Position numbers and translations under genes: made by a program. The notes beneath the pieces are model-generated. The model saw nothing but the letters and a program-made list of their open reading frames with translations, did no database searches and was not told the origin of the DNA. 64,000 bases of DNA from Ramlibacter sp. PS4R-6 (GTDB taxonomy: Bacteria; Pseudomonadota; Gammaproteobacteria; Burkholderiales; Burkholderiaceae_C), in the NCBI RefSeq assembly GCF_037572775.1, contig NZ_JBBHKA010000001.1:1116001-1180000 (forward strand). The letters run 5' to 3'. Each line of letters opens with the position of its first letter. Position 1 is the first letter of the stretch. Positions 9,543 through 16,317 of the stretch are shown here, piece by piece.

Positions 9543-10670
9543 ATGCTCCTGTCGCAGGACCAGGAGATGGTGCGCGACGCCGTTCGCGCGTTCGCGCGCG
9601 AACAGCTGTGGCCGAACGCGCCCGCGTGGGACCGTGAACGCACCTTCCCGCGCGAGGCGCACCGGGGCCTTGCGCAACTGGGCGCCTACGGCATCTGCGT
9701 GCCCGAGGAATACGGCGGCGCGGGCCTGGACTACCTGACCCTCGCGCTGGTGCTGGAGGAGATCGCGGCCGGCGACGGCGGCACCTCCACCGCCATCAGC
9801 GTCACCAACTGCCCGGTCAACGCCATCCTCATGCGCTACGGCAACGACGCGCAGAAGAAGAAGTGGCTCACGCGCCTGGCGCAGGGCGAGATGCTCGGCG
9901 TGTTCTGCCTGACCGAGCCGCACGTGGGCAGCGACGCGTCGGGCCTGAAGACGACGGCCACGCGCGAAGGCGGCGGCTACGCGATCAACGGCGTCAAGCA
10001 GTTCATCACCAGCGGCAAGAACGGCCACCTGGCGGTGGTGATCGCCGTCACCGACAAGGGCGCGGGCAAGCGCGGCATGAGCGCTTTCCTGGTGCCGACG
10101 GACACCCCCGGCTACATCGTGTCGCGGCTGGAAGAGAAGATCGGCCAGCATTCGAGCGACACCGCGCAGATCACGCTGGAGAACTGCCGCATCCCCGCCG
10201 AGAACCTGATCGGCGAGGAGGGCGAGGGCTACAAGATCGCGCTGTCGGCGCTGGAAGGCGGGCGCATCGGCATCGCCGCGCAATCGGTCGGCATGGCGCG
10301 CAGCGCGCTGGAGGTTGCCATCGACTACGCGAAGGAGCGCCAGAGTTTCGGCACCGCGATCTTCAACCACCAGGCCGTCGGCTTTCGGCTGGCCGAGTGC
10401 GCCACGAAGCTCGAGGCCGCCCGCCAGCTGATCTGGCATGCCGCGACGCTGCGCGACGCCGGCAAGCCGTGCCTGAAGGAAGCCGCCATGGCCAAGCTGT
10501 TCGCCAGCGAAACCGCGGAGCAGGTGTGCAGCGCCGCCATCCAGACGCTGGGCGGCTACGGCTACGTCAACGACTTCCCGGTCGAGCGCATCTGGCGCGA
10601 CGTGCGCGTGTGCCAGATCTACGAAGGCACGTCGGACGTGCAGAAGATCATCATCACGCGCGCGCTCTGA
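9543..10670 (+). CDS. Acyl-CoA dehydrogenase, short-chain type
   Basis: A 375-residue flavin enzyme introducing a trans-2,3 double bond into an acyl-CoA thioester. Family blocks are FCLTEPHVGSDASG, KQFITSGKNG, RQSFGTAIFNHQAVGFRLAE and LGGYGYVNDFPVERIWRDV. The catalytic Glu is the C-terminal one, Glu361 in IYEGTSDVQ, as in butyryl-CoA and other short-chain dehydrogenases and unlike liuA. Helix G carries GGRIG instead of YER. It starts three bases after the thiolase stop, which supports cotranscription with aceK and the thiolase. Chain-length preference is inference from the active-site layout and the neighbour. Confidence 0.9.
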   Translation: MLLSQDQEMVRDAVRAFAREQLWPNAPAWDRERTFPREAHRGLAQLGAYGICVPEEYGGAGLDYLTLALVLEEIAAGDGGTSTAISVTNCPVNAILMRYGNDAQKKKWLTRLAQGEMLGVFCLTEPHVGSDASGLKTTATREGGGYAINGVKQFITSGKNGHLAVVIAVTDKGAGKRGMSAFLVPTDTPGYIVSRLEEKIGQHSSDTAQITLENCRIPAENLIGEEGEGYKIALSALEGGRIGIAAQSVGMARSALEVAIDYAKERQSFGTAIFNHQAVGFRLAECATKLEAARQLIWHAATLRDAGKPCLKEAAMAKLFASETAEQVCSAAIQTLGGYGYVNDFPVERIWRDVRVCQIYEGTSDVQKIIITRAL

Positions 10671-10703
10671 ATGGATGGGCTGGACGAGCTCTAGAATCCG
10701 GCC

Positions 10704-11225
10704 ATGCCGTTGTCCGCCGCCCGCACCCGTGCCCTGCGCATGATCGAGGAGCAGGTGCCCCTGCAGCGGGTGCTGGCGTACCTCGCGAGCAGCGCGGAGG
10801 AGCTGTGCCACCGCAACATCGTGGCCTCCATCCTGCTGCTCGATCGCGAAGGCCTGCTGCGCAACGGCGCCTCGCCGAACCTGCCGGCCGATTACCTCGA
10901 CGCGATCGACCGGCTCAAGCCCCACCCGGACCTGGGCACCTGCGCCTCGGCCGCGGCCACGGGGAACGTCGTCGTCACGCGCGACTTCCTGGACGACAGC
11001 CGCTGGGCCGAGCTGAAGCACCTGCCCATCGCACTGGGATTCCGCGGCGCCTGGAGCATGCCGATCAAGGACGACCGCGGCCGCGTGCTGGGCACCTTCG
11101 GCAGCTATTTCTTCGAGCCGCGCGTGCCCACCGACCACGAGCAGGCGGTGGTCGCGCAGCTCGTGCCCGTCGCAGCGCGCGCCATCGCCGCGGCGCACCC
11201 GGTTGACCCGGCCCTGGCCCGCTGA
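10704..11225 (+). CDS. GAF-domain protein
   Basis: A 173-residue cytoplasmic protein that is essentially one GAF domain: ASILLLDREGLLRNGASPNLPADYLDAID, then GTCASAAATGNVVVTRDFLDD and GFRGAWSMPIKDDRGRVLGTFGSYF. GAF domains bind small ligands, chromophores or redox signals. No kinase, cyclase or DNA-binding part is attached, so it may act as a partner subunit, or resemble free methionine-R-sulfoxide reductases; the GTCASAA motif keeps one Cys, fewer than that enzyme class normally has. TAGAAT ends six bases before the ATG, another leaderless-looking start. Its last 23 bases overlap the next gene. Role unknown. Confidence 0.75.
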   Translation: MPLSAARTRALRMIEEQVPLQRVLAYLASSAEELCHRNIVASILLLDREGLLRNGASPNLPADYLDAIDRLKPHPDLGTCASAAATGNVVVTRDFLDDSRWAELKHLPIALGFRGAWSMPIKDDRGRVLGTFGSYFFEPRVPTDHEQAVVAQLVPVAARAIAAAHPVDPALAR

Positions 11226-11517
11226 CGCGCCGGCGCTGATGCGCTCGCGCTACGACGCCTACGCGGCGCTGGACCGCCAGTGGCTGCTCGACACCTGGCA
11301 TCCCTCGACGCGCCCGGCGGCGCTCGAACTCGATCCCGCAACGAAGTGGCTGGGCCTGGACGTGAAGGACCACCGCGTGGTCGACGACACGCACGCCGAA
11401 GTCGAATTCGTCGCGCGCTTCCGCAGCGGCGGCGGCCGCGCGCAGCGCCTGCACGAGCGCTCGCGCTTCGTGAAGGAAGGCGGGCGCTGGTACTACGTCG
11501 ATGGGGACGTCCGGTGA
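11203..11517 (+). CDS. YchJ-like (UPF0225) protein lacking the SEC-C motif
   Basis: A 104-residue protein matching the central NTF2-like domain of the YchJ/UPF0225 family: ALMRSRYDAYAALDRQWLLDTWHPSTRP and FVKEGGRWYYVDGD. Full YchJ proteins carry a Cys-rich SEC-C zinc motif at the N-terminus, and often a second one at the C-terminus; neither is present here. The best start is a TTG at 11203, inside the end of the GAF gene; the next ATG (11239) would cut into the domain. It overlaps the following HAD gene by four bases (GTGA). The short form may be a real single-domain family member. Function unknown. Confidence 0.7.
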   Translation: MTRPWPADAPALMRSRYDAYAALDRQWLLDTWHPSTRPAALELDPATKWLGLDVKDHRVVDDTHAEVEFVARFRSGGGRAQRLHERSRFVKEGGRWYYVDGDVR

Positions 11518-12176
11518 GGTTCGGCGCCGTCCTGTTCGACTGCGACGGCGTGCTCGTCGACAGCGAGCGCATCACCAACGGCACGCTGCGCGAGATGCTC
11601 GGCGAGCTCGGCTGGCAGCTGTCGCCCGAGGAGTGCATGCGCCTGTTCGTCGGCAAGGCGGTGAAGGACGAACGTGCGCTGATCGAAGCGAAGACGGGAC
11701 AGCCGCTCACCGAGGAGTGGATGGTGCGCTTCCGCGAGCGGCGCAACGTGCGCCTGATGGCCGAGGTGCAGGCCATCGCCGGCGCGCTCGACGCGGTGAA
11801 GGAACTGCACCGCTTGTTCGACGGCCGCATTGCCTGCGGCTCGGGCGCCGACCTGCCGAAGGTGCTGATGCAGCTGGAGAAGTGCGGCCTGCTGCCCTAC
11901 TTCGAAGGCCGCGTGTTCAGCGGGCATGACCTGCCGCGTTCGAAACCCGCACCCGATGTCTACCTGGTGGCGGCGAAGTCCGTCGGCGTCGATCCGGCTC
12001 GTTGCCTCGTCGTGGAAGACACCATCACGGGCGTGACCGCGGGCGTTGCCGCCGGCGCCACGGTGTTCGGCTACAGCCCGCCCGAGGCGGGCCATGACGC
12101 GCCCGATGCGCTGCGCGCCGCGGGCGCTGCGCTCGTCTTCACGCGGATGGCGGACTTGCCGGCGCTGGTCGCCTGA
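11514..12176 (+). CDS. HAD-superfamily hydrolase (phosphatase-like)
   Basis: A 220-residue haloacid dehalogenase-type hydrolase. Motif I is VLFDCDGVLVDSE at the N-terminus (nucleophile Asp and acid/base Asp), followed by a helical cap domain. Motif II is the Ser in CGSGAD, motif III is the Lys of RSKPAPDVYL, and motif IV is VVEDTITGVTAG. This layout matches the beta-phosphoglucomutase/phosphoglycolate phosphatase-like subfamily (IA). The GTG start at 11514 overlaps the YchJ-like stop by four bases, implying translational coupling. Probable activity is removal of phosphate from a small sugar phosphate or metabolite; the substrate is not predictable. It converges with fpr, whose stop is two bases away. 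Confidence 0.88.
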   Translation: MRFGAVLFDCDGVLVDSERITNGTLREMLGELGWQLSPEECMRLFVGKAVKDERALIEAKTGQPLTEEWMVRFRERRNVRLMAEVQAIAGALDAVKELHRLFDGRIACGSGADLPKVLMQLEKCGLLPYFEGRVFSGHDLPRSKPAPDVYLVAAKSVGVDPARCLVVEDTITGVTAGVAAGATVFGYSPPEAGHDAPDALRAAGAALVFTRMADLPALVA

Positions 12177-12177
12177 C

Positions 12178-12951
12178 TTACTGCTCGGCGAAAGCGCGTT
12201 CGATCACGAAGTCGCCCGGCCGCGAGGTGTTGCCCTCGTTGAAGCCGCGTCCCTCGAGCATGTGCTTCAGGTCCTTGAGCATGCCGGGGCTGCCGCAGAT
12301 CATCACGCGGTCCTCGGCCGGGTCCAGGCCGGGCAGCTTCAGGTCTTCGAAGATCTTGCCGGTCTCCAGCAGCTCGGTGACGCGGCCCATGTTCTTGTAC
12401 GCCTCCCGCGTGACAGTCGGGTAGTAGATCAGCTGGTTGCGCACCATCTCGCCGAGGAACTCGTGCGAGGGCAGGTGTTCCACCAGCAGGTCGTGGTAGG
12501 CCAGCTCGTCCTTCTGGCGCACGCCGTGCACCAGCACGATCTGCTCGAACTTGTTGTAGGTGTCGGGGTCGCGCACGATGCTCATGAAGGGCGCCAGGCC
12601 CGTGCCCGTGGACAGCAGGAACAGGCGCTTGCCCGGCAGCAGGTAGTCGATGAGCAGCGTGCCCGTCGGCTTGCGGCCCACGATGATCATGTCGCCGGCC
12701 TTGACGTGCTGCAGGCGCGAGGTCAGCGGGCCGTCGGGCACCTTGATCGACAGGAACTCGAGGTGGTCCTCGTAGTTGGCGCTGACGATGGAGTAGGCGC
12801 GCAGCAGCGGCTTGTTGTTGACCTTCAGGCCGATCATCGTGAAATGGCCGTTGGAGAACCGCAGCGCGGGGTCGCGCGTGGTCTTGAAGGTGAACAGGCG
12901 GTCCGTCCAGTGGTGGACGTCCAGGACTTTTTCTTCGTTGAAGGCGCTCAT
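12178..12951 (-). CDS. fpr: Ferredoxin--NADP(+) reductase
   Basis: A 257-residue FAD protein that shuttles electrons between NADPH and ferredoxin or flavodoxin. The FAD-binding motif is RAYSIVSANYEDHLEF, preceded by FTMIGLKVNNKPLL. The pyrophosphate-loop region is LLSTGTGLAPFMSIV, and the NADP-site motif is RVMICGSPGML. The C-terminus FVIERAFAEQ is typical of the bacterial subclass known from Azotobacter Fpr, which ends in a similar acidic/aromatic-poor tail, rather than of the plastid type with a terminal Tyr. It is a single-gene unit, convergent with the HAD gene and divergent from the small membrane protein at 13061. Such enzymes often respond to oxidative stress; no SoxR or similar site is evident. 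Confidence 0.93.
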   Translation of the reverse strand: MSAFNEEKVLDVHHWTDRLFTFKTTRDPALRFSNGHFTMIGLKVNNKPLLRAYSIVSANYEDHLEFLSIKVPDGPLTSRLQHVKAGDMIIVGRKPTGTLLIDYLLPGKRLFLLSTGTGLAPFMSIVRDPDTYNKFEQIVLVHGVRQKDELAYHDLLVEHLPSHEFLGEMVRNQLIYYPTVTREAYKNMGRVTELLETGKIFEDLKLPGLDPAEDRVMICGSPGMLKDLKHMLEGRGFNEGNTSRPGDFVIERAFAEQ

Positions 12952-13060
12952 GGTGCTTCGGTGGGCGAACCCCGGATTATCCCAGCGCCCTCATTCCCGA
13001 TCCGGCAGAAGCTTATGCCGTCCTACGGCCGGGCCCCCGCCACTGCGCTAGGGTCCGGGG

Positions 13061-13324
13061 ATGGACTTTTCAGCTGAATGGGTGGCGTGGCTGCAATGGC
13101 CCGCGATGGTCGCGAGCGTGCTCGCGGCGTGGCTCGTCGCCTCGACGCACGCGGGCCGGCGCAAGGTGGGGTTCTGGGTGTTCCTCGCCAGCAACGTGCT
13201 GTGGGTGGCGTGGGGCTTGCACGACGCCGCCTGGGCGCTGATCGCCCTGCAGGTGGTGCTGGCGCTGATGAACGTGCGCGGCGCGCGCAAGAACGAGCGC
13301 GCCCAGGAGCGGGAGGAAGCCTGA
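13061..13324 (+). CDS. Small three-helix membrane protein, unknown function
   Basis: An 87-residue hydrophobic protein with about three predicted membrane helices (around residues 8-27, 35-50 and 53-68) and a charged, Arg/Glu-rich C-terminal tail. The segment KVGFWVFLASNVLWVAWGL is reminiscent of short PQ-loop/SemiSWEET-like or PnuC-like proteins, but it is too short and diverged to claim transport. TAGGGT ends six bases ahead of the ATG with no Shine-Dalgarno, another leaderless-looking start. The next gene begins 22 bases after the stop. Conserved hypothetical at best. Confidence 0.65.
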   Translation: MDFSAEWVAWLQWPAMVASVLAAWLVASTHAGRRKVGFWVFLASNVLWVAWGLHDAAWALIALQVVLALMNVRGARKNERAQEREEA

Positions 13325-13345
13325 GCGCGCGGCCATAATCCGCCC

Positions 13346-14290
13346 ATGAGGGGCGTCGCTCTGACGATCTGCGCAGTCCTGCTCGCCGCCTGCGGTGCCA
13401 AGACCGACGGTGCGTGGTCCGGCTATGCCGACGCCGACTACGTGTACGTCGCCGCGCCGCTGGCGGGCACGCTGTCGGCCCTGCACGTGAAAGCCGGCGA
13501 GGCCGTGGCGAAGGGCAAGCCGCTCTTCGCGCTGGAGGACGAGGCCGAACGCGCCGCGCGCGAGGAAGCCAATGCGCGCGTGGCCGCCGCGCAGTACCAG
13601 GCCGCCGACACGGACAAGGGCAAGCGCGAGCCGGAGGTGGCGGTGAACCAGGCGCAGCTTGCGCAGGCGAGGGCGCAGGCCGAGCTCGCGCGCCACGACG
13701 TCACGCGCAAGCGCGAGCTGATGGCCAAGGGTTTCATCGCGCGCGCGCAGGTCGACGAGGCCGAGCACGCGCTGCAGCAGGCGCAGGCGCGCGTCGCGGA
13801 GCTGGCGTCGGTGGTGGACGTGGCGCGCCTGCCCGCGCGCAGCGACGAGCGCCTGGCCGCCGATGCGCAGGCGAATGCCGCGCGCGCGGCCGCGAGCCAG
13901 GCCGACTGGCGCGCCCGGCAGAAGCAGCAGTCCGCGCCCGTCGACGCGCAGGTGGCCGATACCTTCTTCCGCCCCGGCGAGTTCGTGAACGCGGGCCAGC
14001 CCGTGGTGTCCCTGCTGCCCGCGGCCAACGTGAAAGCGCGCTTCTACGTGCCCGAGCCGCAGTTGCCGCAAGTCGCGCTGGGCAAGGAGGTGCGGCTGCG
14101 CTGCGACGGCTGCGGCGCGCCCATTGCCGCGCGCATCACGTTCATCTCCACCAAGCCCGAGTTCACGCCGCCGGTGATCTACTCGAACGAGCAGCGCGCC
14201 AAGCTGGTGTTCCTGGTGGAGGCGAAGCCCGCGCCGCAGGACGCCGCAAAGCTGCGGCCCGGCCAGCCGCTGTCGGTCGTCCTGCCATGA
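13346..14290 (+). CDS. HlyD-family membrane fusion protein (efflux periplasmic adaptor)
   Basis: A 314-residue adaptor linking an inner-membrane ABC exporter to the cell envelope. The N-terminus MRGVALTICAVLLAAC with a following Gly is a lipobox, so it is likely a lipoprotein. A biotinyl-lipoyl-like half (VAAPLAGTLSALHVKAGEAVAKG) is followed by a long alpha-helical hairpin (about residues 75-195, rich in Ala, Gln, Arg and Glu), then the second lipoyl half and a beta-barrel (PEPQLPQVALGKEVRLRCDG). It overlaps the ATPase gene by four bases (ATGA). The arrangement adaptor-ATPase-permease resembles E. coli YhiI/YbhG systems that export drugs or unknown compounds. No outer-membrane channel gene is nearby. 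Confidence 0.9.
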   Translation: MRGVALTICAVLLAACGAKTDGAWSGYADADYVYVAAPLAGTLSALHVKAGEAVAKGKPLFALEDEAERAAREEANARVAAAQYQAADTDKGKREPEVAVNQAQLAQARAQAELARHDVTRKRELMAKGFIARAQVDEAEHALQQAQARVAELASVVDVARLPARSDERLAADAQANAARAAASQADWRARQKQQSAPVDAQVADTFFRPGEFVNAGQPVVSLLPAANVKARFYVPEPQLPQVALGKEVRLRCDGCGAPIAARITFISTKPEFTPPVIYSNEQRAKLVFLVEAKPAPQDAAKLRPGQPLSVVLP

Positions 14291-15045
14291 GCGATCTCGC
14301 GATCGACGTGCGCGGGCTGACCAAGAAGTACGGCACGCGCACGGTGGTCGACCACGTCGACCTGCAGGTGCGCGCCGGCACCATCTGCGGCTTCCTCGGC
14401 CCCAACGGCAGCGGCAAGACGACCACCATCCGCATGCTGTGCGGCCTGCTCAAGCCCGATGCGGGCGAGGGCACGTGCCTCGGGCTGGACATCATCCGCG
14501 ACGCGCGGCAGATCAAGCGCCAGGCCGGCTACATGACGCAGAAGTTCGGCTGGTACGAGGACCTGTCGATCCGCGAGAACCTGGACTTCATCGCGCGCCT
14601 GTTCGAGGTGCCGGATCGCACGAAGGCCGTCGACGCCGCGCTCAACCGGCTGGGCCTCGTCGAGCGTCAGGACCAGCTGGCCGGCGCGTTGTCGGGCGGG
14701 TGGAAGCAGCGCCTCGCACTCGCGGGCTGCCTGATCCACGCACCAAAGCTGCTGCTGCTGGACGAACCCACGGCGGGCGTCGACCCCAAGGCGCGGCGTG
14801 AGTTCTGGGACCACATCCACCAGCTCGCGCACGAGGACGGCATGACGGTGCTGGTGTCGACGCACTACATGGACGAGGCGCAGCGCTGCGACGAGCTGGT
14901 GTACATCGCCTACGGCCACGTGCTCGCGCGCGGCAACGAACAGGAAGTGCTGCGGCAGGCGGGCGTGACGGACGGCAACCTGGAGGACGCCTTCATCGCC
15001 CTCATCGCCCGCGCGCACGACAACTTCGCGGCGGAGGCGCCGTGA
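14287..15045 (+). CDS. ABC transporter ATP-binding protein
   Basis: A 252-residue ATPase powering the exporter encoded by its neighbours. Walker A is GPNGSGKT (38-45), the signature is LSGGWKQRLALAG (135-147) with Trp in place of the usual Gln, Walker B is LLLLDE (155-160), and the switch His is in STHYMDE. It resembles the YbhF/YhiH or DrrA-type subunits of ABC-2 exporters but carries only one nucleotide-binding domain. The ATG at 14287 overlaps the adaptor stop, and its own stop overlaps the permease start by four bases, so all three proteins are probably made from one message. Substrate unknown; small hydrophobic compounds are typical. Confidence 0.92.
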   Translation: MSDLAIDVRGLTKKYGTRTVVDHVDLQVRAGTICGFLGPNGSGKTTTIRMLCGLLKPDAGEGTCLGLDIIRDARQIKRQAGYMTQKFGWYEDLSIRENLDFIARLFEVPDRTKAVDAALNRLGLVERQDQLAGALSGGWKQRLALAGCLIHAPKLLLLDEPTAGVDPKARREFWDHIHQLAHEDGMTVLVSTHYMDEAQRCDELVYIAYGHVLARGNEQEVLRQAGVTDGNLEDAFIALIARAHDNFAAEAP

Positions 15046-16175
15046 CGCGCTTTTCCTTCGCGCGCATGGCGGCGGTGTTCCTCAAGGAATTCCAGCAGAT
15101 GATGCGCGACCGCCTGACCTTCGCCATGGCGGTGGGCGTGCCCATCCTGCAGCTGGTGCTGTTCGGCTACGCGATCAACACCGACCCCAAGGGCCTGCCC
15201 ACCGCGCTGGTCGCCGCCGACAGCGGCCCGATGGCGGCCAGCGTCGTCGCGACGCTGCAGAACACCGGCTACTTCCGCATCGTGCACGCGGGCGTCGACG
15301 AAGGCGAGGCGGAGCGCATGCTGGAAGAAGGGCGCGTGCAGTTCCTCGTGGTGATCCCGCCGCAGTTCTCGCGCCGCATCGTGCGCGGCGAGCGCCCGCA
15401 GATGCTGGTGGCCGTCGATGCGACCGACCCGTCGGCGTCGGGCAATGCGCTGGCCGCGCTCGCGGCGGCGACGGACCGCGCGCTGGAGCGCCAGCTCACC
15501 GGCCCGCTGCAGCGCCTCGCGGAAAAGCCCGGGCCCTTCGAAGTCGTCGTGCACAAGCGCTACAACCCCGAGGGCCTGTCGCGCTACAACATCGTGCCGG
15601 GGCTGATCGGCACCATCCTCACCATGACGATGGTGATGCTCACGGGCCTGGCGATGACCCGGGAGCGCGAACGCGGCACGCTCGAGAACCTGCTGGCCAC
15701 GCCGGTGCGGCCGTCGGAGGTGATGGTGGGCAAGATCCTGCCGTACGTCGTGCTCGGCTACGTGCAGCTGGGCGTGATCCTCGGCGCGGCCGCGCTGCTC
15801 TTCCACGTGCCGCTGGAAGGCAGCTTCGTGCTGCTGATGGCGATGATCGGCGTGTTCATCGTGGCCAACCTGGGCGTTGGCTTCACCTTCTCCACGCTCG
15901 CGCGCAACCAGCTGCAGGCCATGCAGATGACGTTCTTCTTCTTCCTGCCGAGCATGCTGCTGTCCGGGTTCATGTTCCCGTTCCGCGGCATGCCCGAGTG
16001 GGCGCAGGCGCTGGGCGAGGTGCTCCCGCTCACGCACTTCCTGCGCATCGTGCGCGGCATCATGCTCAAGGGCAACTCGCTGGTGGAGCTGTGGCCCGAG
16101 CTGTGGCCCATGGTGCTCTTCATGGCGGTGGCCGCCGCCGTAGCGCTCAAGCGTTACCGGCAAACCCTGGATTGA
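15042..16175 (+). CDS. ABC-2 type permease
   Basis: A 377-residue inner-membrane permease of the ABC-2 family. One membrane helix near residues 25-45 is followed by a large periplasmic domain (about 50-175), then five more helices; the region MTREREREGTLENLL-like stretch TRERERGTLENLLATPVRPSEVMVGK (read in two parts) is the typical ABC-2 coupling loop. The C-terminal GMPEWAQALGEVLPLTHFLRI block is characteristic of the YbhS/YhhJ group. GTG at 15042 overlaps the ATPase stop by four bases. It completes a compact adaptor-ATPase-permease unit. There is no second permease, so it may act as a homodimer, whereas YbhFSR uses two permeases. Confidence 0.88.
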   Translation: MTRFSFARMAAVFLKEFQQMMRDRLTFAMAVGVPILQLVLFGYAINTDPKGLPTALVAADSGPMAASVVATLQNTGYFRIVHAGVDEGEAERMLEEGRVQFLVVIPPQFSRRIVRGERPQMLVAVDATDPSASGNALAALAAATDRALERQLTGPLQRLAEKPGPFEVVVHKRYNPEGLSRYNIVPGLIGTILTMTMVMLTGLAMTRERERGTLENLLATPVRPSEVMVGKILPYVVLGYVQLGVILGAAALLFHVPLEGSFVLLMAMIGVFIVANLGVGFTFSTLARNQLQAMQMTFFFFLPSMLLSGFMFPFRGMPEWAQALGEVLPLTHFLRIVRGIMLKGNSLVELWPELWPMVLFMAVAAAVALKRYRQTLD

Positions 16176-16317
16176 GCGCGTTGTAGTCGCGCTCCGACGG
16201 CGCTTGTAGTCGCGCGCCGCGAGTTCCGCTCTTTGGAGCTAGCGTCACGCCACGGCGCAACCTCTGCATTCGATACTGCCGCGGCTGCCAGCTCGGGCGG
16301 CATTCACGGGGTATCGC

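Noticed and set aside
9543-10670. This dehydrogenase as the isovaleryl-CoA enzyme
   Set aside because: Its catalytic Glu is at the C-terminal short-chain position, while the gene at 4579 has the helix-G Glu of isovaleryl-CoA dehydrogenase.
6444-11198. A 1584-codon open frame on the minus strand across carbonic anhydrase, AceK, the thiolase and the dehydrogenase
   Set aside because: It lies antisense to four clear enzyme genes. Its translation is His/Arg/Ala-rich without domains, an effect of high GC and codon bias.
13346-16175. HlyD-ABC genes as the type I exporter for the RTX protein
   Set aside because: The ATPase has no fused membrane or peptidase domain, the permease is ABC-2 type, no TolC-like gene is present, and the cluster is 5 kb away from the substrate. 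It fits a drug-type exporter better.
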